In this document: in pieces, positions 1-13,537 of the stretch | Layout: each line of letters starts with the position of its first letter | How positions within the stretch are numbered: position 1 is the first letter of the stretch | Assembly (NCBI GenBank): GCA_914767715.1 | Contig: OU612068.1 | Coordinates: 20,522,001-20,586,000, forward strand | DNA length: 64,000 bases | Source of the DNA: Membranipora membranacea | Lineage: Eukaryota; Bryozoa; Gymnolaemata; Cheilostomatida; Membraniporidae | Reading direction: 5' to 3' | Made by a program: the position numbers and the translations under genes | The notes under the pieces: model-generated | The model's database searches: none | The model's input: the letters and a program-made list of their open reading frames with translations, nothing else | What the model was told of the DNA's origin: nothing

Positions 1-1087
1 ATACATGTGAGATAGCAAACTGGAGAGAACATGAATGAAATGCACCAACAGTGTAACATAGCACCCACTGCTAAAAGATGTGTCTAGTATAATGAGTAGA
101 AAACATCTTGGTAATTGACCAATGAAGATTGTTGGGACAGAAAAAAAAAGCTTTCGCTATTGAATGTACATGTACAAAAATTCCGCTTGTTTAAACTACC
201 AATGCTTGCTACCTTGAAGGTCCAGGTACAATTCCCTGCACCAGCAGTCAATTCTGGTCCGTTATTGGCACAACAATAACCCTAAACGGGCCTTGCGCTA
301 AAACTACCAAATATCCACTGTTTGTTTGCATATTCAATAAGAAATCCCCATAAGCAAATTCGAATAACAAGTAGTCAGGTGGCCAGCATGTGAAGGTATA
401 GGGCGGGGCAGATTATATGGATATCTGTTCTTTAGAGGGGCTAACTCACTAAACTATAAAAATGATATCCAAATGATGATGACAAAGCCGCAGTGCGTAT
501 GGTGGGCACAACATGTATTCAAATACTTCCGGATATGTATGTCCTTGATTAGATAACACCTAAGGTACATATGACATTGTGTGGCCTTATCTTGTTAACA
601 TCTATAAAAGTGTGACACAAGTCTAGCCCTTTCCTGTAAACACCTTTATAGTAAAATACAGAAACAGCTGTGAAGGACAAAAGAGTGAGCCCAGATATCC
701 ATTTATTTTGATATGACTGATTATAATGTAGAAAAATAAATTTATTATGAGTATTCACAATTATAAAGCTCAACAGAATACATATTATTGGCATGTTGAG
801 CAAATAAAAATATAATACTATGCACAATCCTTGGGGTCAACCATGAACCCCCTTACAAGTGAGACCATCCGTGTAGAATGATATATGGGTTTTCTATACT
901 TGATACCAGTGGTCGCAATTACCAACATTTGTAATCAAGTTTACAAAGTACCAGACCTACTCTGCATCCTCTCATCATTGATATAGTGTAGGTATTTGAA
1001 ATCTTACTAAGTGATAAACAGTGTAAAGATAATCAACTGCAAATGTCACAGTTTCTATGCTGTTTAAAAATCTGTTTACTTCCAATG
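1..1087. other. 3' flank of the YPEL5-like gene, no gene seen
   Basis: I see no protein-coding exon, RNA gene or clear repeat here. The part next to 1088 is presumably the 3' untranslated region and terminator of the minus-strand Yippee-like gene. TTTATT (minus-strand AATAAA) occurs at 741-746 and 702-707, either of which could be its poly(A) signal. The open frame at 549-827 is AT-rich, lacks exon borders and resembles no family I know. Confidence 0.5.
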
Positions 1088-2262
1088 TTAATGAGAGGTA
1101 GTGTTATCTTGATTCTCCTCAAATCCTTCCATTTCTTTGATGAGAGCTTTCTCTAGAATAACTCGCCCTTCCTTATATCTGAAACACATACAGATATTCT
1201 TCCTGACACCATCATCGTAATGTTTGAAGCTGTTAGGTAGGAAAATCCTCCTACAGTCACCAGTTTAGTACTTCAGTACTTTAGTATTCATCCAGAGAGG
1301 GTAGGTGTCCCACCCTCCCATATTCACCAAATAGTAATCATTATAGTCATGGGAGTTGTGTTAACTGTGGATATGGTGAAGCAACTCCTTTTGGCGTTAT
1401 GATAAAGAGCATGATATGCAAAACTCAATCATACCTACACAATAAGTAATCTGAACTATGAACTCCCTCTCATTTGATTGACCAGAACCTGATGCTCATC
1501 AGTTTTCAAATGTAAGGTGGCTCAAGGATTTGTTAAAATTAGTAAAATATGAATAGCAAGTTTAACGCTTTGTTGACACAGTACCTGGAAAGGCTTTACT
1601 TATTTTGCATTCCAGCCTCAAGCCCAAACTAAAAAATTCACAGGCAATAAAATAAGACATATGGCATTATCCTACCTTTGGTCTTCCTCTACAGCAAACT
1701 CATATACCCAGCCGAGCTTACAATCACAGTTCTTACAGTTGACATCTCTGACCATATGTCTGCCTGTTATCATCACTCTATCCTGCAGCTCACTATACTT
1801 CAGATTCACTACCTGAGGAGTAAACAAAGGTAGGAAGTAAGATGTGCATACTCGAGCAAGGCAACAAAGAAAGTGGCCCCAGACAATTCTCAAGTTGTAC
1901 TACTTGTCAAACACCCACATGTGTATTACTGTCGTATTTGCCGACACATAAAGTTTGACAACAACAAATGCAAGGATTGATGCACACTGTCGAGGCTAAG
2001 TTACATTGTTTGGTTACGGGGCCTCACTTAGTAGACAAGGCTAAATCTGAAGGAAAGCATTACAATCTTATTGATATTGCTCACGTCAGGCCTGTATGGC
2101 TGTAACAATTACATGTATTACCTTATGGAATAGAAATGCTCGACCGGTCGATCCTGTAAATCTGGTAGAGAGAAGTTGATCTCGGTTTGTTAGAGGAGCA
2201 GAGCAGTTGGCACACATAAATATGCGCTTTCCACCAAGGTGTTCTAAAAATACACGCCCCAT
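1088..2262 (-). CDS. YPEL5: Yippee-like zinc-binding protein (YPEL5 type)
   Basis: Three coding exons on the minus strand: 2262-2122, 1812-1676 and 1178-1088. The predicted protein is 122 aa; vertebrate YPEL5 is about 121 aa. It starts [11 protein letters not shown], carries CANC in exon 1 and CKNC in exon 2 (the paired cysteines that bind one zinc ion in the Yippee fold), and contains [26 protein letters not shown] and KLGWVYEFA, all hallmarks of YPEL5 rather than YPEL1-4. The end is [20 protein letters not shown] followed by a short acidic tail. All introns are GT-AG and the phases (0, then 2) agree. A CAG acceptor three bases before the ATG (2266-2268) shows that a 5' untranslated exon lies upstream, not located. 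In animals YPEL5 associates with the CTLH/GID E3 ligase and with centrosome and spindle structures. That role is family knowledge, not visible here. Confidence 0.93.
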
Positions 2263-2268
2263 TATCTG

Positions 2269-5035
2269 AAATGAAAGAGAATGGAAACTTTTCAATTATG
2301 ATGCATGTGCTTGAAATGGAATCACCAACTTGAGATCGCGCCCATATCTTTTTGAAAGTTTCAAATCATTTTAAATCTATATCACTTAGGAAAATGAGTG
2401 AGGATCCGATCGTTAAACAACACCAAAAACAAGAAGTCGGAGTCCTATATGGCCGATCCTGAGAATTCGGATGGCATTGGGTTTCTTTCCAACCAAAGAG
2501 CCAATCTGATCAGAGCCAACACATTGGAAAGCCAAAACCCTGCATAGAATGAGATTTCTGAATGATTTATTGGGTTCTCCAGAAGGCTTAGTCTTGCAAA
2601 TCAAACAAGGGATCCTGATGCAATAGAGGAGTATGAGTTGTAGAACTGTTGATTCGACTATTTACATTAAGAAGACTGCTAGCTTCCAAGCTTTGGGGCC
2701 TATGCGGGCCAGCATAGCACCTGATACATCTTGGCTGTTGGGTGGCTTTTGGCTATCTCACTTCCAATAGAGATGTCTCTGTAAGTGAACTTCTCATTTT
2801 GAGCAATGATGTGAGGTTTGGCTACTACGCCTACAGGCATAAGGCCACGTGACTTTGATATAGCCTGTGATTTTTGTCAGTGGGTGGGGGTGGGCGAGAA
2901 GAGAAGAATGAGTATAGGGGAGAACCATTAATGTAATCTCATGATACTTTTTTTCGATGTGTTTTTTTTCAATTTTGTGTGGGTATCTATATATATATCT
3001 ATGTTGTTGTTTGCTTTTCTATGGCCATCTTTCTATGTTAGTTTTCTTCTGGCAAGGCTTAATTATTAATTATCCATGAGCTGGTGTGGCTTAGGGAATA
3101 AAAGGTATAGCAGTAAATTCTTGTGTATGCTGATGTCCTTGTGTTTGCTGATGTCCTTGTGTTGATTTGAGCTGCAAGGGGGCCACTTACTTTCCTCTAC
3201 TAGTCTACTCAAGGATTTAAAACCCTTAGGGGCTTTAAATCCTAGGTCTACTTCTTCAACTTGCCAGAAGAAAACTAACATAGATAGATGGCCATAGAAA
3301 AGCAAACAACAACCTAGATATATATATATATATATATAAAGATACCCACACAAAATTGAAAAAAACACATCAAAAAAGGATCATGAGATTACATACATTG
3401 ATGGTTCCTCCCTATCTCTTTCACTCATCTCCCACCTCCACCCACTGACAAAAATCACAGGCTATGTCAAAGTCATGTGGCCTTATGCCCACAGGCATTT
3501 AAACTAGCCCAGTCAGGCTATCTGGGTTGGGTAGGAACCCAAGCAAGACAGCCTGAGGTTTCTATTTGGCACAGACCTACATAAGTGAGTGAAAGTCCAG
3601 TTTTCAAGAGAAAAGGCTTTGACCACTGGACTTGCCCAAACTCACTCCACTGCTCTGGTGTTGATGAGTGAGTGGGCCTGTCTGCTTTACAGGAACTGCA
3701 GTAGCACCAACCAGCAAAACAAAAAGCAACCAATCGTACCACCCTTCAATACAGGGACAGTGAAGAATAAAATGTGTGCCCCTGGGAAAGGTGACAGTAA
3801 GAAGCATTACAAAAAGTTTAGTGAGAAATATCAAGCTCTAGCAAAGTTCATCCAAAAACTTACTTCATTTCTGTTGTCATTTTTTTTCTTTTCTCTTCTG
3901 TGGTCTGAGGATATAGACTATTTACATTTACAGCAAAAATAAACATATCTCTAAGATTTACCTGCTGTTGAATTGAGTAGAAATGTTTCCAATTATGTAG
4001 TGGACTCGCTGTGAGTGAACAAATCTGGTAGTGTTTTTGCAGGAATGGAGAGGGAGAAATTTATTTAGACATATTGAGATTACATGGACAGATCAACTTG
4101 AAATATGATCAACCATAGAGATCAGCCAAAACCCAATATATTGGGTGTGATTGTGTGTACTAACAGTTCATAATATATGCATGATACATAGGTCTACTGC
4201 AACACATGGGTCCTGGGCCTAGCCCTTCTCTTTCTATAGAAAATCAAATGAATTGACTGGGCACTGGCTGAACCAAGGAGTTACTCCTTGGGAGTTGGTC
4301 AAACCTCCCAGTCCTTACCTGTTTTTTGGTTCTACCACCTGGTGTTGCTGTACATACAAAACCAGGGTTCTCCCAGTTAACATTGCCTCTGTGACCCGAG
4401 CCTTAACTCAAGTCAAAGGCCTTTGAGATAGGCTATGTTGCCAAGCCTAGGTTTTGCAGTTAACCTATGCTGCTACCTTGGCAGAGTATACATGCTTGTA
4501 ACTCCAGATGCCCTTGCCTGTAACTCCTTGCTGAAATGGAGTTGCAACATTAAAAAGAGTTGTAAAACTTTGCTAGAGATGCAAACAGGTTCCATTCTCC
4601 CTGATGCAAACAGGGAAAATGGAATTCCATTCTCTCCGCCTGATGCGAACAGCATTTGCAAGCATGTAATCTGCAAAAGGAAGACTCTACACAACATGCA
4701 TGGCCCCATACACAAAAATAATAAACAAAGCTGGTACATGGTTGAGCTGACACATTGGAGGCTGCCTCACCTCACATTTAATAATAACTTGCCTGCCATA
4801 GGGGAAGGTTCTGTTCAGGAGAAGGTCGTCTCACAGGCCTCAAATTTCATCGCCGTAATTTCTTTTATAAATTCATATCACCACACACTATTTCTGATTC
4901 ATACTCATACATCAAAGCTCCGACAAGAGTTGAATTCGTACAACAACTGATCAATCATCTATACCCCGCTAACTTTCCATGTAGGACTTTTCATTCTTTA
5001 TTTCAGTGACTTAGATATTGAATAGCGGTGAGCTG
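2269..5035. other. spacer between YPEL5-like and metaxin-2 genes
   Basis: Apart from the foldback repeat at 2829-3496, I find no supported gene. Two longer open frames on the plus strand (3589-3942 and 4435-4950) have no recognisable domains, no splice structure and low-complexity stretches. The first could be debris of a mobile element. The YPEL5-like 5' untranslated exon and promoter and the metaxin-2 promoter must both lie in this interval. No convincing TATA box was seen. Confidence 0.5.
2829..3496. mobile_element. foldback (long inverted repeat) element
   Basis: The arm at 2829-3056 is repeated in inverted orientation at 3260-3496, for example GGCATAAGGCCACGTGACTT against the complement of 3478-3493. 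The arms, about 230 bp, share most bases and each contains a short (TA)n run. They enclose about 200 bp of unrelated sequence holding a short TGCTGATGTCCTTGTGT direct duplication. There is no coding capacity. This is the structure of a foldback or MITE-type non-autonomous DNA transposon. I could not identify a clear target-site duplication. Confidence 0.7.
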
Positions 5036-8000
5036 ATGTCACTTGTGACTAAAATATCAGCTGCAATGGGTAGGTAATCTCTCTTATTTATAGCATACAT
5101 TATATATAACACACCATGATTAGCAACTCAGATGCCACTGCTCGAATAGTGTCTCATCACCTCCTATATAAATGAATAACATAATATTAAATGACGGTCC
5201 ACATAGTAAACAAAAAACCGAATCTCTTTATGTGAAGGAACTATAGTGTTTAAGTTAATAATTATAGATAATATCGTATACAAATTGCCATTGGTTTCAG
5301 AAGTTGATATGTACCACATTTTCGGATTTACAATTTTACAGACACATCATGGTCAGACGATACAGCCCTGTACTTTCAAGATGAGACAAGTGAGATCTCA
5401 CTGCCAGATTTTGCCAAATCTCTCAGTGTTAGAACTTACTTACACATGTGTAAGCTGAAATATCACACAGACAGGAGATACAATGCTGAATTTATGTCAC
5501 CTACAGGTAATCCACTGATAATGAATTAATTATTTGCCATGTGAAACAGAAAAAGATCTGTGAAAAACTTTTTGTATCTCTGATTTTATTGGGTTGATGT
5601 ATTCTTGAATACCAGTTATGCATACACACAATTGTGTTCAAAAACTTGTGTTACTAATGCATCCCAACACTCTCTAGCTTCGACTCTGACGCTGAAGCCG
5701 CAAATCCTCTCATATCCATTATCAGGAGACGTAATTACTACTGGCAATTGTAGGTAAAGTTCCTGTAATGAAACAGAACAACCTGATGCTGACCACATTC
5801 GATGAGATTGTATCTTTTGTGGATGTGAAGGTAAGTTAAAAGACTTGCTATATTTGACCAAACTGCTTTGCAACAATCTTAAAAAACCTACACTGACCAT
5901 TTCTTTTTTAATTACAAGATTAAAGGTTCTCACTGGAGTCAGTAGTTTTCTTCTCTTGTTGTATGAGGGGATTACTCCTTTAGCAGGTGTTGTTGAGGCC
6001 CATTTTGTTTTTGTTTGTAGAAGAAAGGTCTGCCATTAACAGAATTGGATGAAACAGCTGTTGCTGATATGAATGCATATGTTGCTATGGTTCAAAATGT
6101 GCTAGGCAATGCTGAGGTGAGAATCTAGAACATCACATCAACTGAGCAGATTTGCTGGGCAAATTTGGGATCTTTGGAATTACTATAATTTTTATGCATT
6201 GTCTGTTCATTTTTTTCATGAATGTCATCATGAGAATTTTTCGACCTGAATCAGTATATTTTCTGTCCCTTCTTGCTCTGATTGTATTGCTTGTTATCTT
6301 ACAGCTGTACATTGCATGGATGGACAATCAAGTGGCTAATGAGGTGAGTGATAATCTCCTGATGGTGTATCTGACACTTGTTTTCAGTATCCTTGATCAT
6401 TCTGTGTATGGATCTGGAATAAATAATTGTCACTAAACCAGATTGCCATTTTATCACTAGATTGAGTTTGGTCAATTTCCTGCATTTAGAGTTGCTCCTC
6501 TTCGACTAGTCACTTTGCAGGCAATCCTGTTTCAGTAAAAGCTGGAATAAACACCATGTAAATTATCATTACTTTGTACATATATGATTGCTTTATGAAT
6601 GACCAATGTTCCCAATGTATTGTGTTAATGTTGACAAATAAAATGTTTCCTGCTGATAAAGTTTTGAGCTGATAAAATTATGATATGGAAGGTATGGTAA
6701 TGAAATCTTTTCACTGTTTCACTGTTTCACTATTTCATCATTTTGTTTTGTTAAGAGAGGCTAACATGATTGTCGCTCAGTTTTATTATGTGTTTGACTG
6801 TTAGATACCTCCCTGATGGTAATCTCTCAAAGGTCAATAGTGGGTAAACCCCTGTGATGATTTTACAGACGAATGACTGAAAGATTTGAAATTAATAGAC
6901 CCATCCAGTGTGACTCTGTTTATTTCAGGTAACGAAGCCTCGTTATGGTTCCGTCTACTCATGGCCTCTGAATCTCATCATACCATATAGTAAACAGAGA
7001 GAAATGAAGAAGGTACTTACAGCTAAACAGTGGGCCCATTTATCGCAGGCACAGGTTAGTGAACACTACAACATTTATTTATTTTGTTTATCTATTTATC
7101 CACTTTATTCACTGATCAAGCATGTGCATATAAGGCCATGTGCTACATCAAGCAGTTAGGCCCCTGTATACAGTATAGAAGAAGGATATTGTTTCACAGT
7201 CAAATTTATTGAAACATAAATATTTTCTGGTCAGGATTCATAATTAAAACTATAGCAGTTACGTAGTGATATGGAAATAAAAAGCTGGGTTTAACTAAAT
7301 TTCATAAATGGGTTTTTCCCAAGTAGTGTCGTGCGATGCTTTGGTCTTGATGACGCCTTATGGTGGAGATAGTCATTATCAGGAATGGTAGGCTGGAAAG
7401 CAAGTAGTGGATGATTACTAGTGTTAGTCATGGTTGTCTTATCGCTGTACAGGATATGAGGCCAAACCTAATCTTCTAGTTGATACTGCTTTGCACAATG
7501 ATGTTGCAAAAATACAACAAAAAGACCGTCAAGAGTTTAGCATGGCGTTTCCTTGCCAGAAAGTGCTGTGGTTGTGTATTGCAGTTGAACTTTGATGCAC
7601 CCGCCAAATATCATAGCATTCAGATTATTCCATCCAATAAGAATTACTACATGAGAGTTGTTGGTTTTTCATCAAAATTTATCATATTGAAATTGATGAT
7701 GGTATTTCCTCAATCTTTTTGGTATTCATACTAAATGGAATGCTGGTACTAACTGGTGTAGGTTGGACCCTGTATTGGGACGGTAATGAATTGAACACCA
7801 TATATTAACATGACAGGGGCCATACGTTCAATGTCAGCTTCAATCATTTTGAGATCTAACTACAATATCATGTCATGAAAATCAGATTTGGTTACTATTT
7901 AAATGTCATAAACATCAACTGCTTTCCTTATAGACAGTTTTCTGAGCTCTTATTTATGCCTCAATTCGGAGTTGTCCTCTCTCCAGTTTGGTACTTTTAA

Positions 8001-10217
8001 CCCACGCCGCATAGGAAAAACCTGTTGAAAGAGGGTTATATTGAAAACCGCTAATGTTAGGATAAAAATGATTATTGATTAAGAGTCTGCACCATTGAAA
8101 ACCCCGAAACAGGGTTTCCAAATCATTCGAGGCTTGAATGTTGATAGATCTTAATTCTAGTGACGAAACTCATAAAAGATTCTGCCAAATTGTCCGCAAA
8201 ACAGGCGGAAAATGCTATAATTGACTATCCAAATACTAAATTTTTTTCCCAAACTATGTCCATATGAGTTTTCAATGTTGCAGATTCTGAATCAAAAACA
8301 ATTTTTATCCTCTTATAAGCGGTTTTCAAGATAACCCTCTTTTCAGCACGTTTTTCCTATGCGGCGTGGGTTAAAAGTACCAAACTGGAGAGAGGACAAC
8401 TCCAAATTGAGGCCTAAATCAGAGCTCAGAAAACTGTTTATTGTATAAATTAAAAATCATGACCTTTACCAATATTTCAATTACAGCTCTACAAATAAAA
8501 TAACTTGGCCCACCATCCTAACTCCTCTAAAAGTTGTCGTCAAAAGAAATAAAATCTACCTACCACACATTTTTATGACTGCCGTAATTTTTCAAAGAAT
8601 GTTTTCCACAAAAAAATTTAACCAGCCACCTCAGCGCCTTATCATAGTATGTCTTAGGAATAGAGTTATAAGGCACCTCTAGTCTCCTGGAAGTTTAAGT
8701 GGCATTGGTCACAGAGAATGAGGTATTTTATTGTGTAGTCAACCAATATTCCCAAGGTTCTCTTGGACAAGATTCTTTACATTATCAGCCCAGTTTTCTC
8801 TGCATAATTATTGTGGCATGCTTAAAAATAAGTATCAAACTTTTTACACAGGAAAACGTATATGCTTGTTAGTATAATTGTTATACGCAGTTATTGCGCA
8901 ATTGTACCTAGAAATGATCAAACCTCAATACTAATAAATTTTTGCTAAATGCACATTCAATATTTTATGATCGATAAAATAAATTCGGGTTTCACTTCAT
9001 ACTTTCTTGCACAGGTGATCAGGATTGTCTTTAAATCTGTAGTTGTCATAAAATGGGTTATGAAATTTTTTAATATAATATCATTTGTCTATGTAACATA
9101 ATCGAAGCATTTATATTTAGATTGTATATTATATATTGCAGGTTTGTGATGAAGTGAGAAAATGCTGTGAGGCTTTATCAGTAAAACTTGGAACTAAAAA
9201 ATACTTCTTCGGTGACGAGTAAGTTCTTTGCTCATGATCCTTTCCACTAACCTTGTCTTATATATAGTGGACCGTTGACTCACTGGCAGTATCTAGGAAT
9301 GTTTAACCCTTTGTTCTTTGACAGCGCCTACGTGACCTGAGGGTGAACGATGAATGATTATTCATTTATTGATGCCTGTTGTTTCGATTTCGGACCAGAT
9401 GGTTATTCCCATGTCAGTTTACACTGTTTACACTTACCAGCGTGCCATTCTCTAAAGTATTTTCAGTTTGTTTCTCAGTGCAAGTTCTTGACCTCTCTGA
9501 GCGTCCTTCTTTGATAGAGGTATATTTAAAAAAATGTTTGGTATAATCTCTCGCCAAGTCTCATCAATTTGAAGTGAATCTTAATCGCTATAGTTTATAC
9601 TGTGGAACTGAGGCATTAAAATGAATTAAGATATATTTGTTGTCCTGGCCCACTTGACATAGAAAAAGTTTTAAAAATTAAAAGACAAGATTTCAAATCA
9701 ACTTCATTTTGCTGAATATATCAGTTGTACAAATCTTAGGAATTGATGGTTAGGCGTTTGCTCATCTCCTGTGATGGTGGATTGTTGGTAACTAGGAGTG
9801 CTAAAGACAACAATGAATTTCGAGCTCAATGCCGAAGGTCCCGCATGACAGGTTATTTTTTTTGCAAAGTATGGCTAGTATAGGGGGAAGCTGAAATGTA
9901 ATTAAAAATATTGCTAAAATTGATTGTGTGGTATTGACAGACAATGCAACCTGCCAATTTATTACCCTGACTGTTGAAATATATAAACCAACACCTTGCA
10001 TAATTATAGTTTGTTTAGTCACTTTTTTTTTTGTAGAGTGACCCCGTTGGATGCAGTGGTATTTGGACATCTTTTTGCCATCGTAACAACAATACTACCA
10101 AATGACTGTCTTGTGGCAGTTATCAAAGACTTTAATAACCTACAGGACTTTCTTCGACGAATAAATGAAACTCATTTTGACGATTCTCTAGCCTCTCCTC
10201 AGCTAACTGCTCGATAG
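5036..10217 (+). CDS. MTX2: metaxin-2, mitochondrial outer-membrane import/SAM component
   Basis: Eight exons: 5036-5069, 5342-5506, 5754-5830, 6021-6116, 6305-6343, 6929-7054, 9142-9218 and 10037-10217. They encode 264 aa; human metaxin-2 is 263 aa. The first exon is only 11 codons plus one base, reads MSLVTKISAAM, and was chosen because it matches the family N-terminus and supplies the phase-1 donor. The GST-N-like thioredoxin-fold part contains RYNAEFMSPTGKVPV. The GST-C-like part contains YGSVYSWPLNLIIPYSKQ, KLGTKKYFFGDE and TPLDAVVFGHLFAIVTT, the conserved metaxin segment. Metaxin-2 works with metaxin-1 and SAM50 in inserting beta-barrel proteins into the mitochondrial outer membrane and has no C-terminal anchor; none is seen here. 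Intron 6 (7055-9141) carries a MITE. A poly(A) signal follows at 10403. No lesion was seen. Confidence 0.95.
7933..8438. mobile_element. TA-flanked MITE in metaxin-2 intron 6
   Basis: A 506-bp element with long imperfect terminal inverted repeats (over 100 bp). The left end starts GACAGTTTTCTGAGCTC and the right end is its near-exact complement. Both ends carry CCTCTCTCCAGTTTGGTACT and an ACCCACGCCGCATAGG segment in inverted orientation. TA flanks both ends (7931-7932 and 8439-8440), as expected for a Tc1/mariner-type target duplication. No open frame is present. Related copies lie in A2M-2 intron 11 (39754-39968 and 40352-40803). Confidence 0.85.
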
Positions 10218-10402
10218 CTGACACCTGTCAGCACTTCTCTCATTTTTTCTCTCTGGGATGACATGACATGCGAGGTGAGGTAAACTATTGAGAGCAGGCC
10301 AACTTAACAGTTTTAATTGGTGCATTGCTCATGAACCATATTGAGGTATATATATATACTGGAATTAATTCTGGAGCTGATCTGTTTAGCTGTGATATGG
10401 GC

Positions 10403-10408
10403 AATAAA
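10403..10408 (+). terminator. metaxin-2 poly(A) signal AATAAA
   Basis: AATAAA lies 186 bases after the metaxin-2 stop codon, in a plausible position for cleavage and polyadenylation. It is a sequence match only. Confidence 0.5.
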
Positions 10409-13400
10409 AGAAAACCCTTTTGCACAGTTCAAAATGCTACCTTTCTTCCAAGCTGCTATTGAGTCTTGATGCCAATATATAATTGTTATCTGAAGAGAAT
10501 GAAAAACGACAATTTGATAACTGTGAATATTTGTTGGGCTGATCATGTCGCATACCCACAAGATTAAATTCCGATAAAGCAATCTAGAGCCAAAATCAAA
10601 TGCAATGTGACTGCCTTCACATTTTTTACTGCTGAAGTGATCAAACTAATGTTTATGGTAAACATATTTACCTAAATTACATGTTTCAAATCACGTTAAA
10701 GTTTGGAGGAAAAGGTTTAATGACTCGTTTCCTTGTACTGTGGTTACAGCCAAACACTGTGTTAGCGTGACAATCACTCATCATCTTAATGGCAACCACA
10801 AACAGTCCTAAAGCTGCAGAAATTATAAAATTAAGATTCATAGTATTCCTTGTACTCATGTCATCTTCCAGGATCTAAACAGGATCTCAAGTAGAAAACA
10901 AAGCATCAGAATTAGGAGAATGAGGAAACATCTCATTTCATTGATAGATGTAAACATATTTTGCATGCTGAGATGATTCATATTGCAATCAATGTTGAAT
11001 CATATGTTTCAAAATCCGAAACTCAATTAACGGATAGCACAGGCCAAAGATTTGTATTATATACATTGGCTCAGTGGTATCTTATAGCAACTTCAGATAG
11101 TTTCAAAACGCTGAATTAATGTCAAAATAGCTACAAAGAATCTGAGTAAGGCGGCTGCTTCAAAAGTTAGAAGTCATTTGTATGGGGAGGGGGTGACAGT
11201 TTTTATGTGCATGAAGGGCTTTGTACTATAGTCTTTACGTCCACCCTAAAAATAAAATTCTTGACTCGAAAACCAGGAGGCTGAGGGTTATTTATTTTAA
11301 AATATGCTCCTGAATCTTATAGGCTGTGTCTAGTATCATATTTTACAGTAAACAATTTTTATTTCGTTTTGCTATTTTGGGTAAAAATATTAACTGAATA
11401 TAGTTTTCTTCAATTTATAAACCGGTTTTATGCGGAGGGCTAGGCTTCATGACAAAGTTATTTTGCTAGAAAAGCCGTTACTGACAAATTTGAAAGGTTA
11501 ACTTTGTCATGACTTGGCAGCTTCTGTCGCAGGGCTCACTGTGGTGAAAGCGCAGTGTTTGACATGGTTTGTTAACGACCTGACTGATAATAGGTTGTGT
11601 TCATTTTTTTGAAACTAATCTTTCCTTCTTCGTTTCCTCATCGAGCATGGTACCATCAAACAACGTGACGGCCTCAATGGTGGGTAGAGAATAAACGATG
11701 ATAAAACAATGCATAGTGGTATGAACTGAATAGGCACTATGCTTGCAGAGGAACGGCATTACCAAGCACAGTCCTGTCTACTGAGAGGGAGTTCATAGGC
11801 TACCTGCGTGCTAAATATCCTGCCATGTTCATTGCGTGTCGACATAGAACTAGCTAGTTCCTCCATCCAGACCAAACAGAGTTAACTTATTCTGGTTCCG
11901 ATTTTTGTAAACATGTTTATTAATTTTTATTCATTCGACACTGATCTCTATTATATACCCCTAGCTATTTATTGACCATGTTATTTTGTTTCTTTGCTTA
12001 TTTTTGGCTTGCATTAGAAAAATAAAGGCAGTGACCAGATCATCATCTTGTTGATGAAGGCTGATGCAAATTGCTCACCATGGAAATCGTGCTCAGTACA
12101 TCTAATATCTATGTGTTTTATCTGTTGTTTGCTATTAAGCTGTCAAAAAGTCTGATGACTGAATCAGTTGCTGGGAAATTACAGACCTGCCATAATTTCT
12201 CATTTCCTTGTGTGCCTGGCTGTGCCTGTAATTTATAATTCTGCTAGAGGCTAAATAGGGTATGCTTAGCAGAGAGAATGTTTTGGATGTCACAGCTTCA
12301 GAGTGGAGCGATATCTGATCTTAATCCATTATAAGATAGTATGAGGAAATAATAAGGAACTCTTAGATTATCTGAGATTGAAATAATGGGACCATTAGGA
12401 TTAAGAAATGGTGGTTTATTGCAGAGCTGTGACAAATTCTTGATTTAATGCCATGCAGATTAGCATCAGGCATAAAAACTCATTTGCTTGCTAATCTAAT
12501 CTTATCATCTACAAGGCAGAAAATTTCCATGCACTGAATTAAATAAATTGTTTAGGGTGACTACTTCGAAAAGCCATCGTAATATGCTTTTGGTGACAAC
12601 AGTGAAAGTTGGGCTAAGTGTTTAATACCACCATGTAGCAACCAGGCAGCTGATGACTGTATTACTACATCAAGAGAATTTGTTGTGAATCGTTTATAAC
12701 ACGTCATAATCCTCACAGACTTTATATTTGTGATGTTGTGTTGTCTCAAGTGAGCGAGATGTACATTAGTGTCCTCCATTTGTTACACTTTTTTGAAAAT
12801 GAGTAAACAGGATAAACATGGATTATATTCAGGTTCATTATAGATGTACCAAACGAGGAAATAATAGGGATATAGGAGATAATCTCACCAGGACACGCAT
12901 GTGGGTATAACCTCATCGCCTCCATGGTATCAGTGAGTTGAAGCATCGTTAGGCTTGTTGTTTCTATTCATCAGGAATGTCATACAACAATCACAATCTT
13001 TCCAGAACAACGAGTTTCGAAATAAGCGATTCCTGTATTTCTGGTATAATCTTTACCATCTTTTGGCACCAAAACCCTAGAGTACTCATCCTTTAATCTC
13101 TGTTCTGGTGCCCAGTTCTCATTGCAGTGTTCCAGTGGTCACTTGATTTCTTCATGTCAGAAAACTGTTTTCAGGGATATAAAATGGGGGTGCAAGGAAA
13201 GGTCAAACTTCTTTTGTTTCACATATCCAAAAACAATGCAACTTTTGAAGCACTTTTTGTAACTTTAAATAGAGATTGCGCTTGTCTATTTCCAGCCCAA
13301 GGTGGTCAACCTTGTGTTATTACTCCTGTTGTAATTATGTTTAGCCTTCACGCTACAGATAAACTGTTACAATAATAAATCCTAATTGTGTTGCCATAGA

Positions 13401-13477
13401 AACCAGATTGTGTAATATCTGGTTACGTCAAACAACTCAGGTTCATCTCATGTATGGCAGGTCTGGTAACTGGCCGG
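10409..13477. other. spacer between metaxin-2 and A2M-1
   Basis: About 3 kb without a recognisable exon on either strand. Open frames here (for example 12561-12779 minus and 13127-13375 plus) lack exon borders and known motifs. The last several hundred bases must hold the A2M-1 promoter. Apart from the TATA box at 13478 no regulatory site is certain. Confidence 0.5.
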
Positions 13478-13483
13478 TATAAA
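13478..13483 (+). promoter_or_regulatory. TATA box of A2M-1
   Basis: A TATAAA in the context GGTATAAATCAG lies 60 bases before the start codon at 13538. This predicts transcription start near 13505-13512 and a very short 5' untranslated region. A2M-2 has TATATA at nearly the same distance (33880-33885), which supports the call. Confidence 0.65.
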
Positions 13484-13537
13484 TCAGCTGCTCGGCCTCC
13501 AATGCTCCAATTCTAACTCAAAGCTTCTACAGACACA

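Noticed and set aside
3589..3942. 117-codon open frame as a gene
   Set aside because: A Lys-rich middle part looks faintly protein-like, but the rest is low-complexity, and an overlapping minus-strand frame is equally open. At best it is transposon debris.
4435..4950. 171-codon open frame as a gene
   Set aside because: No domain, no splice partners, and a composition typical of non-coding repeats. The frame contains a repeated GATGCRAACAG segment. Not supportable from sequence alone.
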